Positions 45,143 through 52,351 of a stretch of 64,000 nt of DNA are shown one piece after another. Each line of letters begins with the position of its first letter. Position 1 is the stretch's first letter. The position numbers were made by a program, and so were the translations under genes. The notes under the pieces were generated by a model that worked only from the letters and a program-made list of their open reading frames with translations, was not told where the DNA came from and made no database searches. The stretch is from assembly GCA_964463485.1 (NCBI GenBank), contig CAYXDO010000002.1:62001-126000 (forward strand). Reading direction: 5' to 3'. This DNA is from CAYXDO01 sp964463485 (lineage in GTDB: Bacteria > Myxococcota > Kuafuiibacteriia > Kuafuiibacteriales > Kuafuiibacteriaceae).

Positions 45143-45231
45143 AACCACAGAGGACACAGAGCAGGAACGCAGAGAACACAGAGGACTTTGGAGAGAAGTC
45201 CTTCGCGCCCTTCTCTGTGCTCTCCGTGGTT
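45143..45231. repeat. CACAGAG inverted-repeat element (long hairpin)
   Basis: Arms 45143-45161 and 45213-45231 are 19 bp inverted repeats (16 of 19 matching) of the form AACCACAGAGGACACAGAG. Inside is a second perfect stem AGGACTT...AAGTCCT. One arm returns at 47323-47341, so the ABC exporter gene between them is bracketed by the family. This is the main content of the 494 bp gene-less stretch 45017-45510, with the GAGCAC array below. I know CACAGAG-type repeats as widely dispersed in GC-rich bacteria; function unknown. Confidence 0.7.
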
Positions 45232-45393
45232 CGTGCGGAGGTTGAACTGAATCGCCGCAGGTCGGTCTTGCACGCTTCCCGCTAGGGCGCCGATCGGGTT
45301 GAACGCCCCAAAGTTTTCCGGCAGTTGAAGATCGATCCAAGCTCGGACTTTCGGCCTCGTGCTTTCGTGCTCTCGCTCGATCCGAAGAATTCC

Positions 45394-45417
45394 GAGCACG
45401 AGCACGAGCACGAGCAC
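45394..45417. repeat. GAGCAC hexamer array, four units
   Basis: Four perfect GAGCAC units between the inverted-repeat element and the ABC exporter gene; related in pattern to the GGGCAC arrays elsewhere in the window. Confidence 0.8.
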
Positions 45418-45510
45418 GATTTCATTGGAGTTCCAAGCCGATTGGCGCTCTAGGGCGACTCGAAGCTCCGCCGCTCGATTTGCGATTGGGCTACGGTCCG
45501 CCGAGTCGCC

Positions 45511-47289
45511 TTGGAGCCTCTGATCACGACGAAGAAGACGTTCATCGACCCGCGGAGCTTGCCGGCGGTTCGAGGCGCCACGCTTCGCCGAATCCTCTCG
45601 TACCTCCGTCCGCATCGCCGAGACGCCGCGGTCGTCGTGTTGGCGGTGTTGGCCCAGGCGAGCCTCGGCCTCGTGCCCGCGTTGCTCGTGAAAGAGCTGA
45701 TCGACACCGCGCTCCCCCAGGCGAAGGTGGGCGCTTTGGCCTTGCTCTCCATCGGGATGGTGGTCGCTCCGCTCGTGTCCGCCTTGATCGGCGTCGGCAA
45801 GAAGTACCTGACCGAGCGCATCGGCGAGCGGCTCATGTTGGACCTTCGCATCGAGCTGTTTCGTCACGTGCATCGGCAGTCGCTCGACTACTTCACACAC
45901 GCGCGGCCAGGCGAAGCGATCTCCCACGTATTGAACGACGTGCAGGGCGTGGGCTCGACCATGTCGGGGACCATGGTCACTTTGGTCGACGCGGTGCTCG
46001 TGCTCGGCACGACCGCGGCGCTGCTGTTCGCGCTCGATGTTCGCCTCGCGATCGTGGCGCTCGTCATCCTGCCCGTGTTCGCGTTCCCGACGCGAAGAGT
46101 CGGGCGCAAGAAGAAGGCCTTGAAGCGGGAGTCGCAGGCGCTGCTCGCCGAGATCACCGGCATTCTGGCGGAGACACTTTCGGTCTCTGGAGCTTTGCTG
46201 CTCAAGATCTTTGGCAGCGAGGAGCACGCGATCAAGCGGCTTCGTGTGAAGTCCACCGAGCTCATGGCGTTGTCGCTGCGGCAGACGCTCGTGGGCCGCT
46301 GGTTTCAGATGTTGATCGGGCTGTTCGAGTCGATCGGGCCCGCGCTCGTGTATGGCGTCGGCGGTTGGCTCGTGATTCGCGGTGAAGCGCCGCTTGGAAC
46401 GATCGTCGCCTTCGTGGCGTTGTTGAAGCGGCTCTATTCACCGGCCTCGTCTTTGGCCGGCATCCACGTCGACGTCGTCACGAGCTACGCCTACTTCGAT
46501 CGGATCTTCGAGGTGCTCGATCGAGCGCCGAGCGTCGAGGATCGCCAAGGAGCGATCGCGCTGGATTCGGTGGAAGGATCGCTGTCGTTTCGCCACGTCA
46601 CGTTTGCGTATCGAGGTGCCGAAGCAGCTCTCGTCGACGTGGATTTCGAGGTGTCGGCGGGCGAGACGATCGCGATCGTCGGGCCGTCGGGCGCGGGCAA
46701 GAGCACCGTCGCCGCGCTGATCCCTCGGCTGTACGATCCGAGCGAAGGTGCGGTTCTGCTCGATGGGAGGGACCTTCGAGAGATCAGGCTCGAGTCGCTC
46801 CGAGCGCAGATCGGGATCGTGACCCAAGATCCGTTCCTGTTTCACGCTTCCGTAGCCGACAACCTACGCTACGCGAAGCCTGACGCGACGCAGGCGGAGC
46901 TCGAGGCGGCCGCTCGCGCCGCCCATATCCACGACGTCGTGTGCGCGCTGCCCGAAGGCTACGACACGCTGGTCGGCGATCGCGGCTATCGCTTGTCAGG
47001 AGGCGAGCGCCAGCGCGTCGCGATCGCGCGCGTGGTCTTGAAGAACCCGCGCATCCTGATCCTCGACGAGGCGATGAGCTCGCTGGACGCGCCGAACCAG
47101 GAGCTCGTTCAGGAATCGCTGGAGAAGCTTCGGCAAGGACGGACCACGGTCGTCATCGCGCATCGACTCTCGGCGATCCGGCACACGGACGAGGTGGTGG
47201 TGCTGGATCGGGGGAGAATCGTGGAGCGCGGACGGCACGAAGAGCTGCTGACGCGCGGAGGCCTGTATGCCGCGCTGTATCACGGCTAA
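45511..47289 (+). CDS. ABC exporter, membrane and ATPase fused (MsbA/LmrA type)
   Basis: A protein of 592 residues started at TTG. About six membrane helices occupy residues 35-320; the nucleotide-binding domain follows with Walker A GPSGAGKST (391-399, Lys398), Q-loop TQDPFLF, signature LSGGERQ (495-501), Walker B ILILDE with catalytic Glu520 and the switch His in VIAHRLS. Half-transporters of this type dimerise and export lipids, drugs or peptides. No peptidase (C39) domain, so it is not obviously the exporter of the Nif11 peptide 2 kb away, though a link cannot be excluded. It lies alone between CACAGAG repeats. Confidence 0.9.
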   Translation: MEPLITTKKTFIDPRSLPAVRGATLRRILSYLRPHRRDAAVVVLAVLAQASLGLVPALLVKELIDTALPQAKVGALALLSIGMVVAPLVSALIGVGKKYLTERIGERLMLDLRIELFRHVHRQSLDYFTHARPGEAISHVLNDVQGVGSTMSGTMVTLVDAVLVLGTTAALLFALDVRLAIVALVILPVFAFPTRRVGRKKKALKRESQALLAEITGILAETLSVSGALLLKIFGSEEHAIKRLRVKSTELMALSLRQTLVGRWFQMLIGLFESIGPALVYGVGGWLVIRGEAPLGTIVAFVALLKRLYSPASSLAGIHVDVVTSYAYFDRIFEVLDRAPSVEDRQGAIALDSVEGSLSFRHVTFAYRGAEAALVDVDFEVSAGETIAIVGPSGAGKSTVAALIPRLYDPSEGAVLLDGRDLREIRLESLRAQIGIVTQDPFLFHASVADNLRYAKPDATQAELEAAARAAHIHDVVCALPEGYDTLVGDRGYRLSGGERQRVAIARVVLKNPRILILDEAMSSLDAPNQELVQESLEKLRQGRTTVVIAHRLSAIRHTDEVVVLDRGRIVERGRHEELLTRGGLYAALYHG

Positions 47290-47322
47290 GTGCGGGTGCC
47301 GCAAATCCGTGCCCAAGGGAGA

Positions 47323-47341
47323 AACCGCAGAGAGCACAGAG
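47323..47341. repeat. second copy of the CACAGAG arm
   Basis: AACCGCAGAGAGCACAGAG matches the arms of the element at 45143-45231 (two mismatches to the reverse complement of its right arm). A single arm, 34 bp after the ABC exporter stop, in the 334 bp gene-less stretch 47290-47623, whose only other content is the GGGCAC array. Confidence 0.65.
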
Positions 47342-47455
47342 CCACGGATGAAGAAATGAGCACGTCGCACGAGCTCGAGGCCAGGTATCAAGCCAGTGCG
47401 CTGGATCGCCCGGCTGCAAAGAAGCCTCGGCAGTGCTCCATTGGGGAATCGCGTC

Positions 47456-47485
47456 GGGCACGGGCACGGGCACGGGCACGGGCAC
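47456..47485. repeat. GGGCAC hexamer array, five units
   Basis: Five perfect GGGCAC units; on the minus strand they read as alternating Val-Pro or Ala-Arg codons, which creates long spurious frames here. Confidence 0.85.
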
Positions 47486-47623
47486 GGTGCGAAACCTCGC
47501 TTCGCTCGGTTTCAACGAGCTCGATCGCGTGTACCGGGTGTGGAGCTCCGGTGGCGGATCGGACGCCGGGACGACGACGCCCGGTCGATGGGGATCGGCG
47601 CTCGATTCCGCTAGGCTCGGCCC

Positions 47624-49075
47624 GTGACCTTCCCCTTTCGCCGTACCCATGCGCCCACGCGGCTCGCGTGGATCCTTCTCCTGATGGTGGCCTGCTCGAC
47701 GGGGGCATGCGCGGATCGCGACCCGCCTCTCGATGGGAGCTTGGCGCACGACTCCGGCGACGAGCCAGCGGACGCAGGTTCGTTGGAGGACGCCACGGTG
47801 CTCGACTCGGCGGGCGCCGACGCGCGGGAGGATGCGGCCGTCTTCGACGTCGGAACCGATGCAGGCGCCGAGGATGGGTCGCCGACGGATTTGGGATTCG
47901 TCGATGCGTCGCCCACGGATTTGGGGTTCGTCGATGCGTCGCCATCGGACGCAACGAATTTGGATGCGGTCGCTCCCGACGTTTTGGCTTCGGACGTTGT
48001 CGCGGCGGATCTCGGGTTCGCGGACGCTGGGTTGGACGCCGGATCCGATTCGGGCGCCGGAAATCTCGACGCTTCGCCGGGAGACTCGGGGTACGTCGGC
48101 CAACCCATCTCGGCGTCGGTCTCTCAGTGGACCTGGGTAGATTTTCCGAATTCCACCTGCGACGACGGATCACCGACGGGAATCGCGGTGAATTTGGGTA
48201 CGAGCGACGACGTACTCTTCTACATGGTGGGTGGCGGCGCTTGCTGGGACTATCAGACTTGTTTCGTGCTCAACTCGGCAACTCACGGCCCTTTCGGAGC
48301 CGCTCAATTCGCGGCGATCGCTCCGTTCCTCGGGATCGGCCCGTTCGACCGAGTCACGACTCAGAACCCGTTTCGGAATTTCACGTTCGTGTTCGTGCCG
48401 TACTGCACCGGAGACACCCACGCGGGGAGTCGCGACGCCGTGTACGTGGATGGGAGCGGGGTGGGTCACACTTTCCACCACCGCGGCCGGACCAACATCG
48501 AAGCCTATTTACAGCGGCTGATTCCTACGTTTCCGAGCACCGACAAGCTGGTGGTCGCGGGCAGCAGCGCGGGCGGGTACGGAACGCTCTACAATTATGA
48601 CTTGATTCGGAGCGGTTGGTCGCCTGCGTCGGGCTATTTGGTCGACGACGCCGGGCCGATCCTCGAGGGAGACGACGTCATGCCGTACCTTCGGAGCGTT
48701 TGGTACTCATCGTGGGGCCTAGGAGGCGTGTTGGACCCGCTCTGCGGGGCCGCGTGCGCCGACGATCTCTCGTTGGCGGTGACGACGTTGGCAAGTCGAT
48801 ATCCGAACGACCGATTTTCGCTCTTGTCGTCGCTCCAAGACCAGACGATCCGAACCTATATGGGTTTGACGCCAGCGGCCTTCGAGACGGCGCTGTTACG
48901 GATGGCGACCGACGTGCTCGATCCGCTGCCGAATTTTCGTTATTTCTTCGTGTCGGGAGACAGTCACACGATGCTCGCGTCGCCCGGCAGCTTCAGCTCG
49001 AACGGGACCGGTTTGTGGGTCTGGTTGGACCGGCAAGTCACGAACAGCGGGCTGTGGGCGTCCACCCAGCCGTAG
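47624..49075 (+). CDS. pectinacetylesterase/Notum-family lipoprotein
   Basis: A protein of 483 residues from a GTG at 47624. Signal and lipobox (LLLMVACSTGAC, lipidated Cys near 29) precede an Asp/Ala/Gly-rich spacer (30-160) containing a near-perfect tandem of PTDLGFVDAS units. The enzyme domain from about 165 has MVGGGACWDYQTC and the nucleophile elbow VAGSSAGGYG (Ser about 314) of the pectinacetylesterase family, with likely acid and His partners further on (DDAGP, GDSHTM). Family members are carbohydrate or lipid-type O-deacylases. Surface-displayed hydrolase is likely. A 22 bp direct repeat carries its stop codon. Confidence 0.87.
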   Translation: MTFPFRRTHAPTRLAWILLLMVACSTGACADRDPPLDGSLAHDSGDEPADAGSLEDATVLDSAGADAREDAAVFDVGTDAGAEDGSPTDLGFVDASPTDLGFVDASPSDATNLDAVAPDVLASDVVAADLGFADAGLDAGSDSGAGNLDASPGDSGYVGQPISASVSQWTWVDFPNSTCDDGSPTGIAVNLGTSDDVLFYMVGGGACWDYQTCFVLNSATHGPFGAAQFAAIAPFLGIGPFDRVTTQNPFRNFTFVFVPYCTGDTHAGSRDAVYVDGSGVGHTFHHRGRTNIEAYLQRLIPTFPSTDKLVVAGSSAGGYGTLYNYDLIRSGWSPASGYLVDDAGPILEGDDVMPYLRSVWYSSWGLGGVLDPLCGAACADDLSLAVTTLASRYPNDRFSLLSSLQDQTIRTYMGLTPAAFETALLRMATDVLDPLPNFRYFFVSGDSHTMLASPGSFSSNGTGLWVWLDRQVTNSGLWASTQP

Positions 49076-49108
49076 CAGGCGTTCAGCCCAGCCGTAGCAG
49101 GCGTTCAG
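49065..49108. repeat. 22 bp perfect direct repeat spanning a stop codon
   Basis: Two adjacent identical 22 bp units (start CCCAGCCGTAGCAGG). The first contains the TAG stop of the pectinacetylesterase-like gene and the second repeats it out of use just behind, so this looks like a recent tandem duplication at the gene's end. Confidence 0.85.
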
Positions 49109-49138
49109 CCCTCAGCTTTCTCAGCTTCGGAGAAGGCA

Positions 49139-49194
49139 CCGTGAGCGCTTGGTTTTGCGGAGAGCTGATGGCGCTGATGGCTGAGCGCTCACGG
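49139..49194. terminator. 11 bp inverted repeat with long loop between convergent genes
   Basis: CCGTGAGCGCT (49139-49149) and AGCGCTCACGG (49184-49194) are perfect 11 bp arms around 34 nt. They lie between the esterase gene and the convergent Nif11 gene, a place for a bidirectional terminator, but the loop is long and no T-run follows. Confidence 0.35.
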
Positions 49195-49242
49195 AGCGGG
49201 TGAGCGCGGAGACTCGTCGCACTCATCCGAGCCGCGACGGAG

Positions 49243-49557
49243 TCAGCGAGGACGCGGGCCGGAAGCCTCGAGGCCGGTGTACGCTTGGATCCAGCCCGGG
49301 GGCAACTTCATCCAGAAATCGACCACGCCTCCCGCGACCGAGTCGAGCTCCTCATCCGGGACGGGTCGATCCCCTGCCTCGAGCTGTCGCGTGACCGCGC
49401 GGAGCTCGTCGAGCGTGAACTCGAGGCCCTCATCCCGGGCAAGCGCGAGGACGGCCTCGAAGCCTGCCCCCTGACCTTGCAGGGCGGCGAGCTTGGCGCG
49501 CAGCTCGACCTTCCCGATGACCCGCTGGTGAAACTCGCGAGCTTGTTCGGTCGTCAT
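49243..49557 (-). CDS. Nif11-type RiPP precursor peptide, orphan
   Basis: A peptide of 104 residues from the ATG at 49557. Residues 1-77 are a textbook Nif11 leader: MTTEQAREFHQRV at the start, EFTLDELRAVTRQL in the middle and PDEELDSVAGG ending in the double glycine G76-G77 where a C39-type protease would cut. The 27-residue core (78-104) is odd for this class: no Cys, one Ser and one Thr, two Trp, four Pro, and an Arg-Pro-Arg end. No cyclase, radical SAM, nitrile hydratase or C39 transporter gene is in the window, so maturation would need distant enzymes. SD is weak. Convergent with the esterase gene. Confidence 0.85.
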   Translation of the reverse strand: MTTEQAREFHQRVIGKVELRAKLAALQGQGAGFEAVLALARDEGLEFTLDELRAVTRQLEAGDRPVPDEELDSVAGGVVDFWMKLPPGWIQAYTGLEASGPRPR

Positions 49558-49734
49558 GACACCCAGGCTACGCCTGATACGATTTGCGGACAAGACGCGA
49601 AGCAGAAAGCGTTCGAGATCAGTCTATCCGGAGATTGGGGTGTCCTCTCGAAGGCCCACCAAGGGCTCGTTCGACCTCTGAAGCGCCGTCGACCATGCGT
49701 GACACTCCAATGTGGCGTACTCCCGACCTGCTAG

Positions 49735-50110
49735 GCCTCGAAGCCGGCGCAAGCATCTCGTGACAAGCCTCGAAGTCGCTGCAGCCCCCCTGTGATAAAC
49801 CTCGAAGCCGGCGCGGCCCCCTCGTGATAAGCGTCGAAGTCGCTGCAGCCCCCTCGTGACAAGCTCGAAGCCGGCGCGGCCCCCTCGTGATGAGCCTCGA
49901 ACCGCCGCGGCAGCTTCGTGACAAGCCTCGAAGCTGCCCCGCCCCCCCTCGTGGCAAGCCTCGAAGCTGCCCCGACCCCCTCGTGGTGAGGCTCCAAAGC
50001 GGGAACGACGGCGCTTCCGGGGTTCCGAAGCGGCGGGCGACGGCGCTTCTGAGCTCCAAAGCGGGAACGACGGCGCTTTCGAGGTTCCGAAGCGGGTTCA
50101 ACCTCAGGTT
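49735..50110. repeat. degenerate tandem-repeat array, about eight 32 bp units plus about four 28-33 bp units
   Basis: Plus-strand units open with GCCTCGAAG and end with CTCGTGAYAA; odd units carry CCGGCGCGGC and even units TCGCTGCAGC in the middle for the first five, so the real period there is an A-B pair of about 64 bp. From about 49990 the unit changes to AAAGCGGGAACGACGGCG-type. Unique flanks, no spacers, so not CRISPR. It fills most of the 656 bp gene-less stretch 49558-50213; the long frames on the minus strand here are by-products of the repeat. Confidence 0.8.
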
Positions 50111-50213
50111 TCGCGGTCGAGTCCGCATTTCGGCGTGCCGGACGAATCCGAACGGATCTCCCGAGGGCGGACCGAGATTCTGGTTGGCCTGATGATTGCT
50201 GAAAGCTCCGGAC

Positions 50214-50411
50214 ATGACAACCACCAAGGAAGTCACCCAACTCCAGCCGGTATGGGCTCGCGACGCCTCTCAGCGCAGTGCCGATTCCAAAGGAGTCCCT
50301 GCGGGCGGATTCGGTGGCACCAACCCGCTGACCGCGTCGGCGTCACGCACTCCTACTCTCCCGGAGGCTTTCGTTCTTGGCGGACGATTGCCTGGATGGA
50401 TTCGTGGGTGA
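50214..50411 (+). CDS. possible small peptide gene, unknown
   Basis: A 65-residue frame from an ATG at 50214, ending 4 bp before the start of the membrane-protein gene. Composition is Thr/Ser/Gly/Pro-rich (KGVPAGGFGGTNPLTASAS), with no domain and no good SD. Listed because of its position; it may be noise. Confidence 0.25.
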   Translation: MTTTKEVTQLQPVWARDASQRSADSKGVPAGGFGGTNPLTASASRTPTLPEAFVLGGRLPGWIRG

Positions 50412-50415
50412 GGCC

Positions 50416-50844
50416 ATGATCTGCTCGAAGGTCAATAGAATCGAACCTCCGTGGTGGACGGGTGAATGGAGTCGGGTCCTTGCGATCGTCGTGTTCCTCG
50501 CCGGTACGACGGTCGTTCTCATGGGTCTGTGCCAGGAGACGAAGAGCGCGCCTGTCCAAACGGCAATCGACCTTGGGATTCCGATCCTCGGTGCGCTCTG
50601 GATGTTCCCGCTTCGTGCCCTATACCGCCGCTTGCCATCGAAAGTCACTCCGCGCGTCGCTCGCTCGCCTTGGTGGCGAGTCTTCGCCGTCGCACTGGCC
50701 GCGGTTTGCTTTGGGCTTGTTCTTGTGCTTCCGCGATTCAGGGAGCTATTGGGAGACTTTGGCCGCGTCGTGATCCTCTGGGAATGCATGAGGTCGTGGG
50801 TCAAAGATACTCGTGCACTCGGCGTCCGATGTTCCGGTTCTTGA
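50416..50844 (+). CDS. small three-helix membrane protein, unknown function
   Basis: A protein of 142 residues from the ATG at 50416 (GTGAGG upstream). Three hydrophobic stretches are visible: RVLAIVVFLAGTTVVLMGL, IPILGALWMFPLRALY and VFAVALAAVCFGLVLVLP. Each is flanked by basic residues. Not recognised. It lies between repeat arrays in accessory DNA. Confidence 0.5.
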   Translation: MICSKVNRIEPPWWTGEWSRVLAIVVFLAGTTVVLMGLCQETKSAPVQTAIDLGIPILGALWMFPLRALYRRLPSKVTPRVARSPWWRVFAVALAAVCFGLVLVLPRFRELLGDFGRVVILWECMRSWVKDTRALGVRCSGS

Positions 50845-50922
50845 TGAGTCGCACGGCCAACGCTCGCAATTTCATGCCGCTCTCGCGATAGCAGACTTCG
50901 CGCATCAGGAACGGGCGCCTGG

Positions 50923-51062
50923 ATTCCGAGCGGTGCCGGGCACCGTCCGAAAACGGGGCACCGTCCGAAAACGGGGCACCGTCCGAAAACGGGCACCGTC
51001 CGAAAACGGGCACCGTCCGAAAACGGGCACCGTCCGAAAACGGGCACCGTCCGAAAACGGCA
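50923..51062. repeat. composite tandem array (GATTCCGAGCGGTGC + seven CCGTCCGAAAAC units)
   Basis: One GATTCCGAGCGGTGC unit is followed by seven units of 17-18 bp, each containing GCACCGTCCGAAAACGG. The same composite, in the same orientation but with inverted proportions, recurs at 51991-52140 beyond the single gene 51171-51896. It fills much of the 326 bp gene-less stretch 50845-51170. No spacers, so not CRISPR. Confidence 0.85.
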
Positions 51063-51170
51063 TCGCCCTGTACCACACGCTTGGTAGGTTACCTGAGCCC
51101 CAAGGTGCCCACAAATTCCACTGAGGCTGAAATTCTCGCCAGGAACGCGCATGATCCTGGTGATAAGAGA

Positions 51171-51896
51171 CTAACGCCTCTTCTTTTCGAGTTGTCGCTG
51201 TAGCTTCCGCTTCTTCTTGCGCGCCTTCTCTACGGCTCGGTCCTTGCCTGACTTTGCGCTGGATGTGGTTTGGGCAGTGAAGCGGGTCGGGAGGGCCGGT
51301 GGGCGACGGCCAAAACCGAGGAGAGAAAACAGATCAGGGACCTGCCGCTCGAAGCGGCTCGGGTCCTGGTTGTAGGCCAACGTCCAGGCGTCGAGCCCTT
51401 CCTGAGTGGTCATGTCGTAGCCCATCTTCGATCCAAGCATGAAGAAGGATTTGGCCATCCCGAAGTTCGAGGTGTCTGAAAGTTCCATTTCGAGCCTCTT
51501 GGCGGCTTTCGAGTCCAGCACCGACAAACACTCACCCGCCCTCGTCGAGCCGAATTCGCGTCGCCTGAACTGCCAAAAAGCACGAAGCTCGTCGACGATC
51601 TCAGGCGCTTCGCGCGGCTCGCACGAGACTTTGCGAGGGATCGTTCGGAAAAGCACGTCACTGAAATCGTAGCCCGACATGTCAACACCGACCCCGTGAT
51701 GGCTCGCGGCGTAATCGAGCATCAGTCCGACCCACCTGGAGCCCCCGTAGCCCAGCCGGCGGAAAACATCCTGTCCTTCCAGAGAGTCCTCGAAACGGCC
51801 GACAATTTCGTCGATCCCGTCGTGGAGCAGATCATCCGATGCGTCGTCTTGATCCCAGTCCGATTCGTCTTCCGATTCTTCCGGTTGTCCGACCAT
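51171..51896 (-). CDS. uncharacterised acidic protein bracketed by composite repeats
   Basis: A protein of 241 residues; the ATG at 51896 is chosen for its strong SD (TGGAGGATGGAAC). An acidic N-terminus (EESEDESDWDQDDASDD) is followed by a helical domain with phrases like DVLFRTIPRKVSCEP, LRAFWQFRRREFGSTRAG and MSDTSNFGMAKSFFMLGSKMGYD-type text that I have seen in uncharacterised bacterial proteins sometimes linked to SEC-C modules; and a Lys/Arg-rich C-terminus (KARKKKRKLQRQLEKKRR) that could bind nucleic acid. No enzyme motif. The reading upstream of 51896 runs through the repeat array and is not real. Confidence 0.75.
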   Translation of the reverse strand: MVGQPEESEDESDWDQDDASDDLLHDGIDEIVGRFEDSLEGQDVFRRLGYGGSRWVGLMLDYAASHHGVGVDMSGYDFSDVLFRTIPRKVSCEPREAPEIVDELRAFWQFRRREFGSTRAGECLSVLDSKAAKRLEMELSDTSNFGMAKSFFMLGSKMGYDMTTQEGLDAWTLAYNQDPSRFERQVPDLFSLLGFGRRPPALPTRFTAQTTSSAKSGKDRAVEKARKKKRKLQRQLEKKRR

Positions 51897-51990
51897 GTTC
51901 CATCCTCCATCGGTTCTGGAGCGCGCAGCAGAGCGCAGTAGACTTGCACTTCGTTTCGCTAGAGTCATCCTTCGAGTCGCGTCCAACGGT

Positions 51991-52140
51991 GCCTCCCGAT
52001 TCCGAGCGGTGCCTGCCTCCCGATTCCGAGCGGTGCTGCCTCCCGATTCCGAGCGGTGCCTCCCGATTCCGAGCGGTGCCCTCCCGATTCCGAGCGGTGC
52101 CGGGCGCCGTCCGAAAACCTGGGGTGCCGTCCGAAAACCG
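51991..52140. repeat. composite tandem array (five GATTCCGAGCGGTGC units + two CCGTCCGAAAAC units)
   Basis: Five units around CCTCCCGATTCCGAGCGGTG, spaced 20-25 bp, then two CCGTCCGAAAAC units. The junction GAGCGGTGCCGGGC-[G/A]-CCGTCCGAAAAC is shared with the array at 50923. It occupies the centre of the 455 bp gene-less stretch 51897-52351; the remainder shows a promoter-side region for the kinase gene with nothing definite. Confidence 0.85.
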
Positions 52141-52351
52141 TGGCGTGCCGGGCACAGCACGCGGGAGACGTAGCCGCGAACACCAGGCGGTGTCTGTGAA
52201 ATCCGTTTCTTTCGTTCGAGCGCTCTCGATGTCCGCGTCAGCCTCTGCCTTCGCGTAGGCTGCGCTCCCAGGGTCCGCGAAGCCTACCCAGCCGACCCGC
52301 CGACCCACAGCACACTGTCCGTCCGCTCGCTCCGGTGTTAACATCGTCGCG

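Noticed and set aside
45055..46227. 390-residue minus-strand frame at the ABC exporter
   Set aside because: Crosses the CACAGAG hairpin and hexamer array and is antisense to the exporter; no family features.
47290..48600. 436-residue plus-strand frame over the start of the esterase gene
   Set aside because: Begins in repeats and is out of frame with the esterase, which has a signal peptide and active-site motif in the other frame.
45511..49557. ABC exporter as dedicated transporter of the Nif11 peptide
   Set aside because: The exporter has no C39 peptidase domain and is separated by another gene and repeats, so the link is not supported.
49619..50236. Two overlapping minus-strand frames through the repeat array
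   Set aside because: Both frames stay open only because repeat units lack stops; the products are degenerate repeats with no sensible start or domain.
50923..52140. CRISPR array
   Set aside because: Units are contiguous, 15-25 bp long, with no unique spacers, and no cas gene is present.
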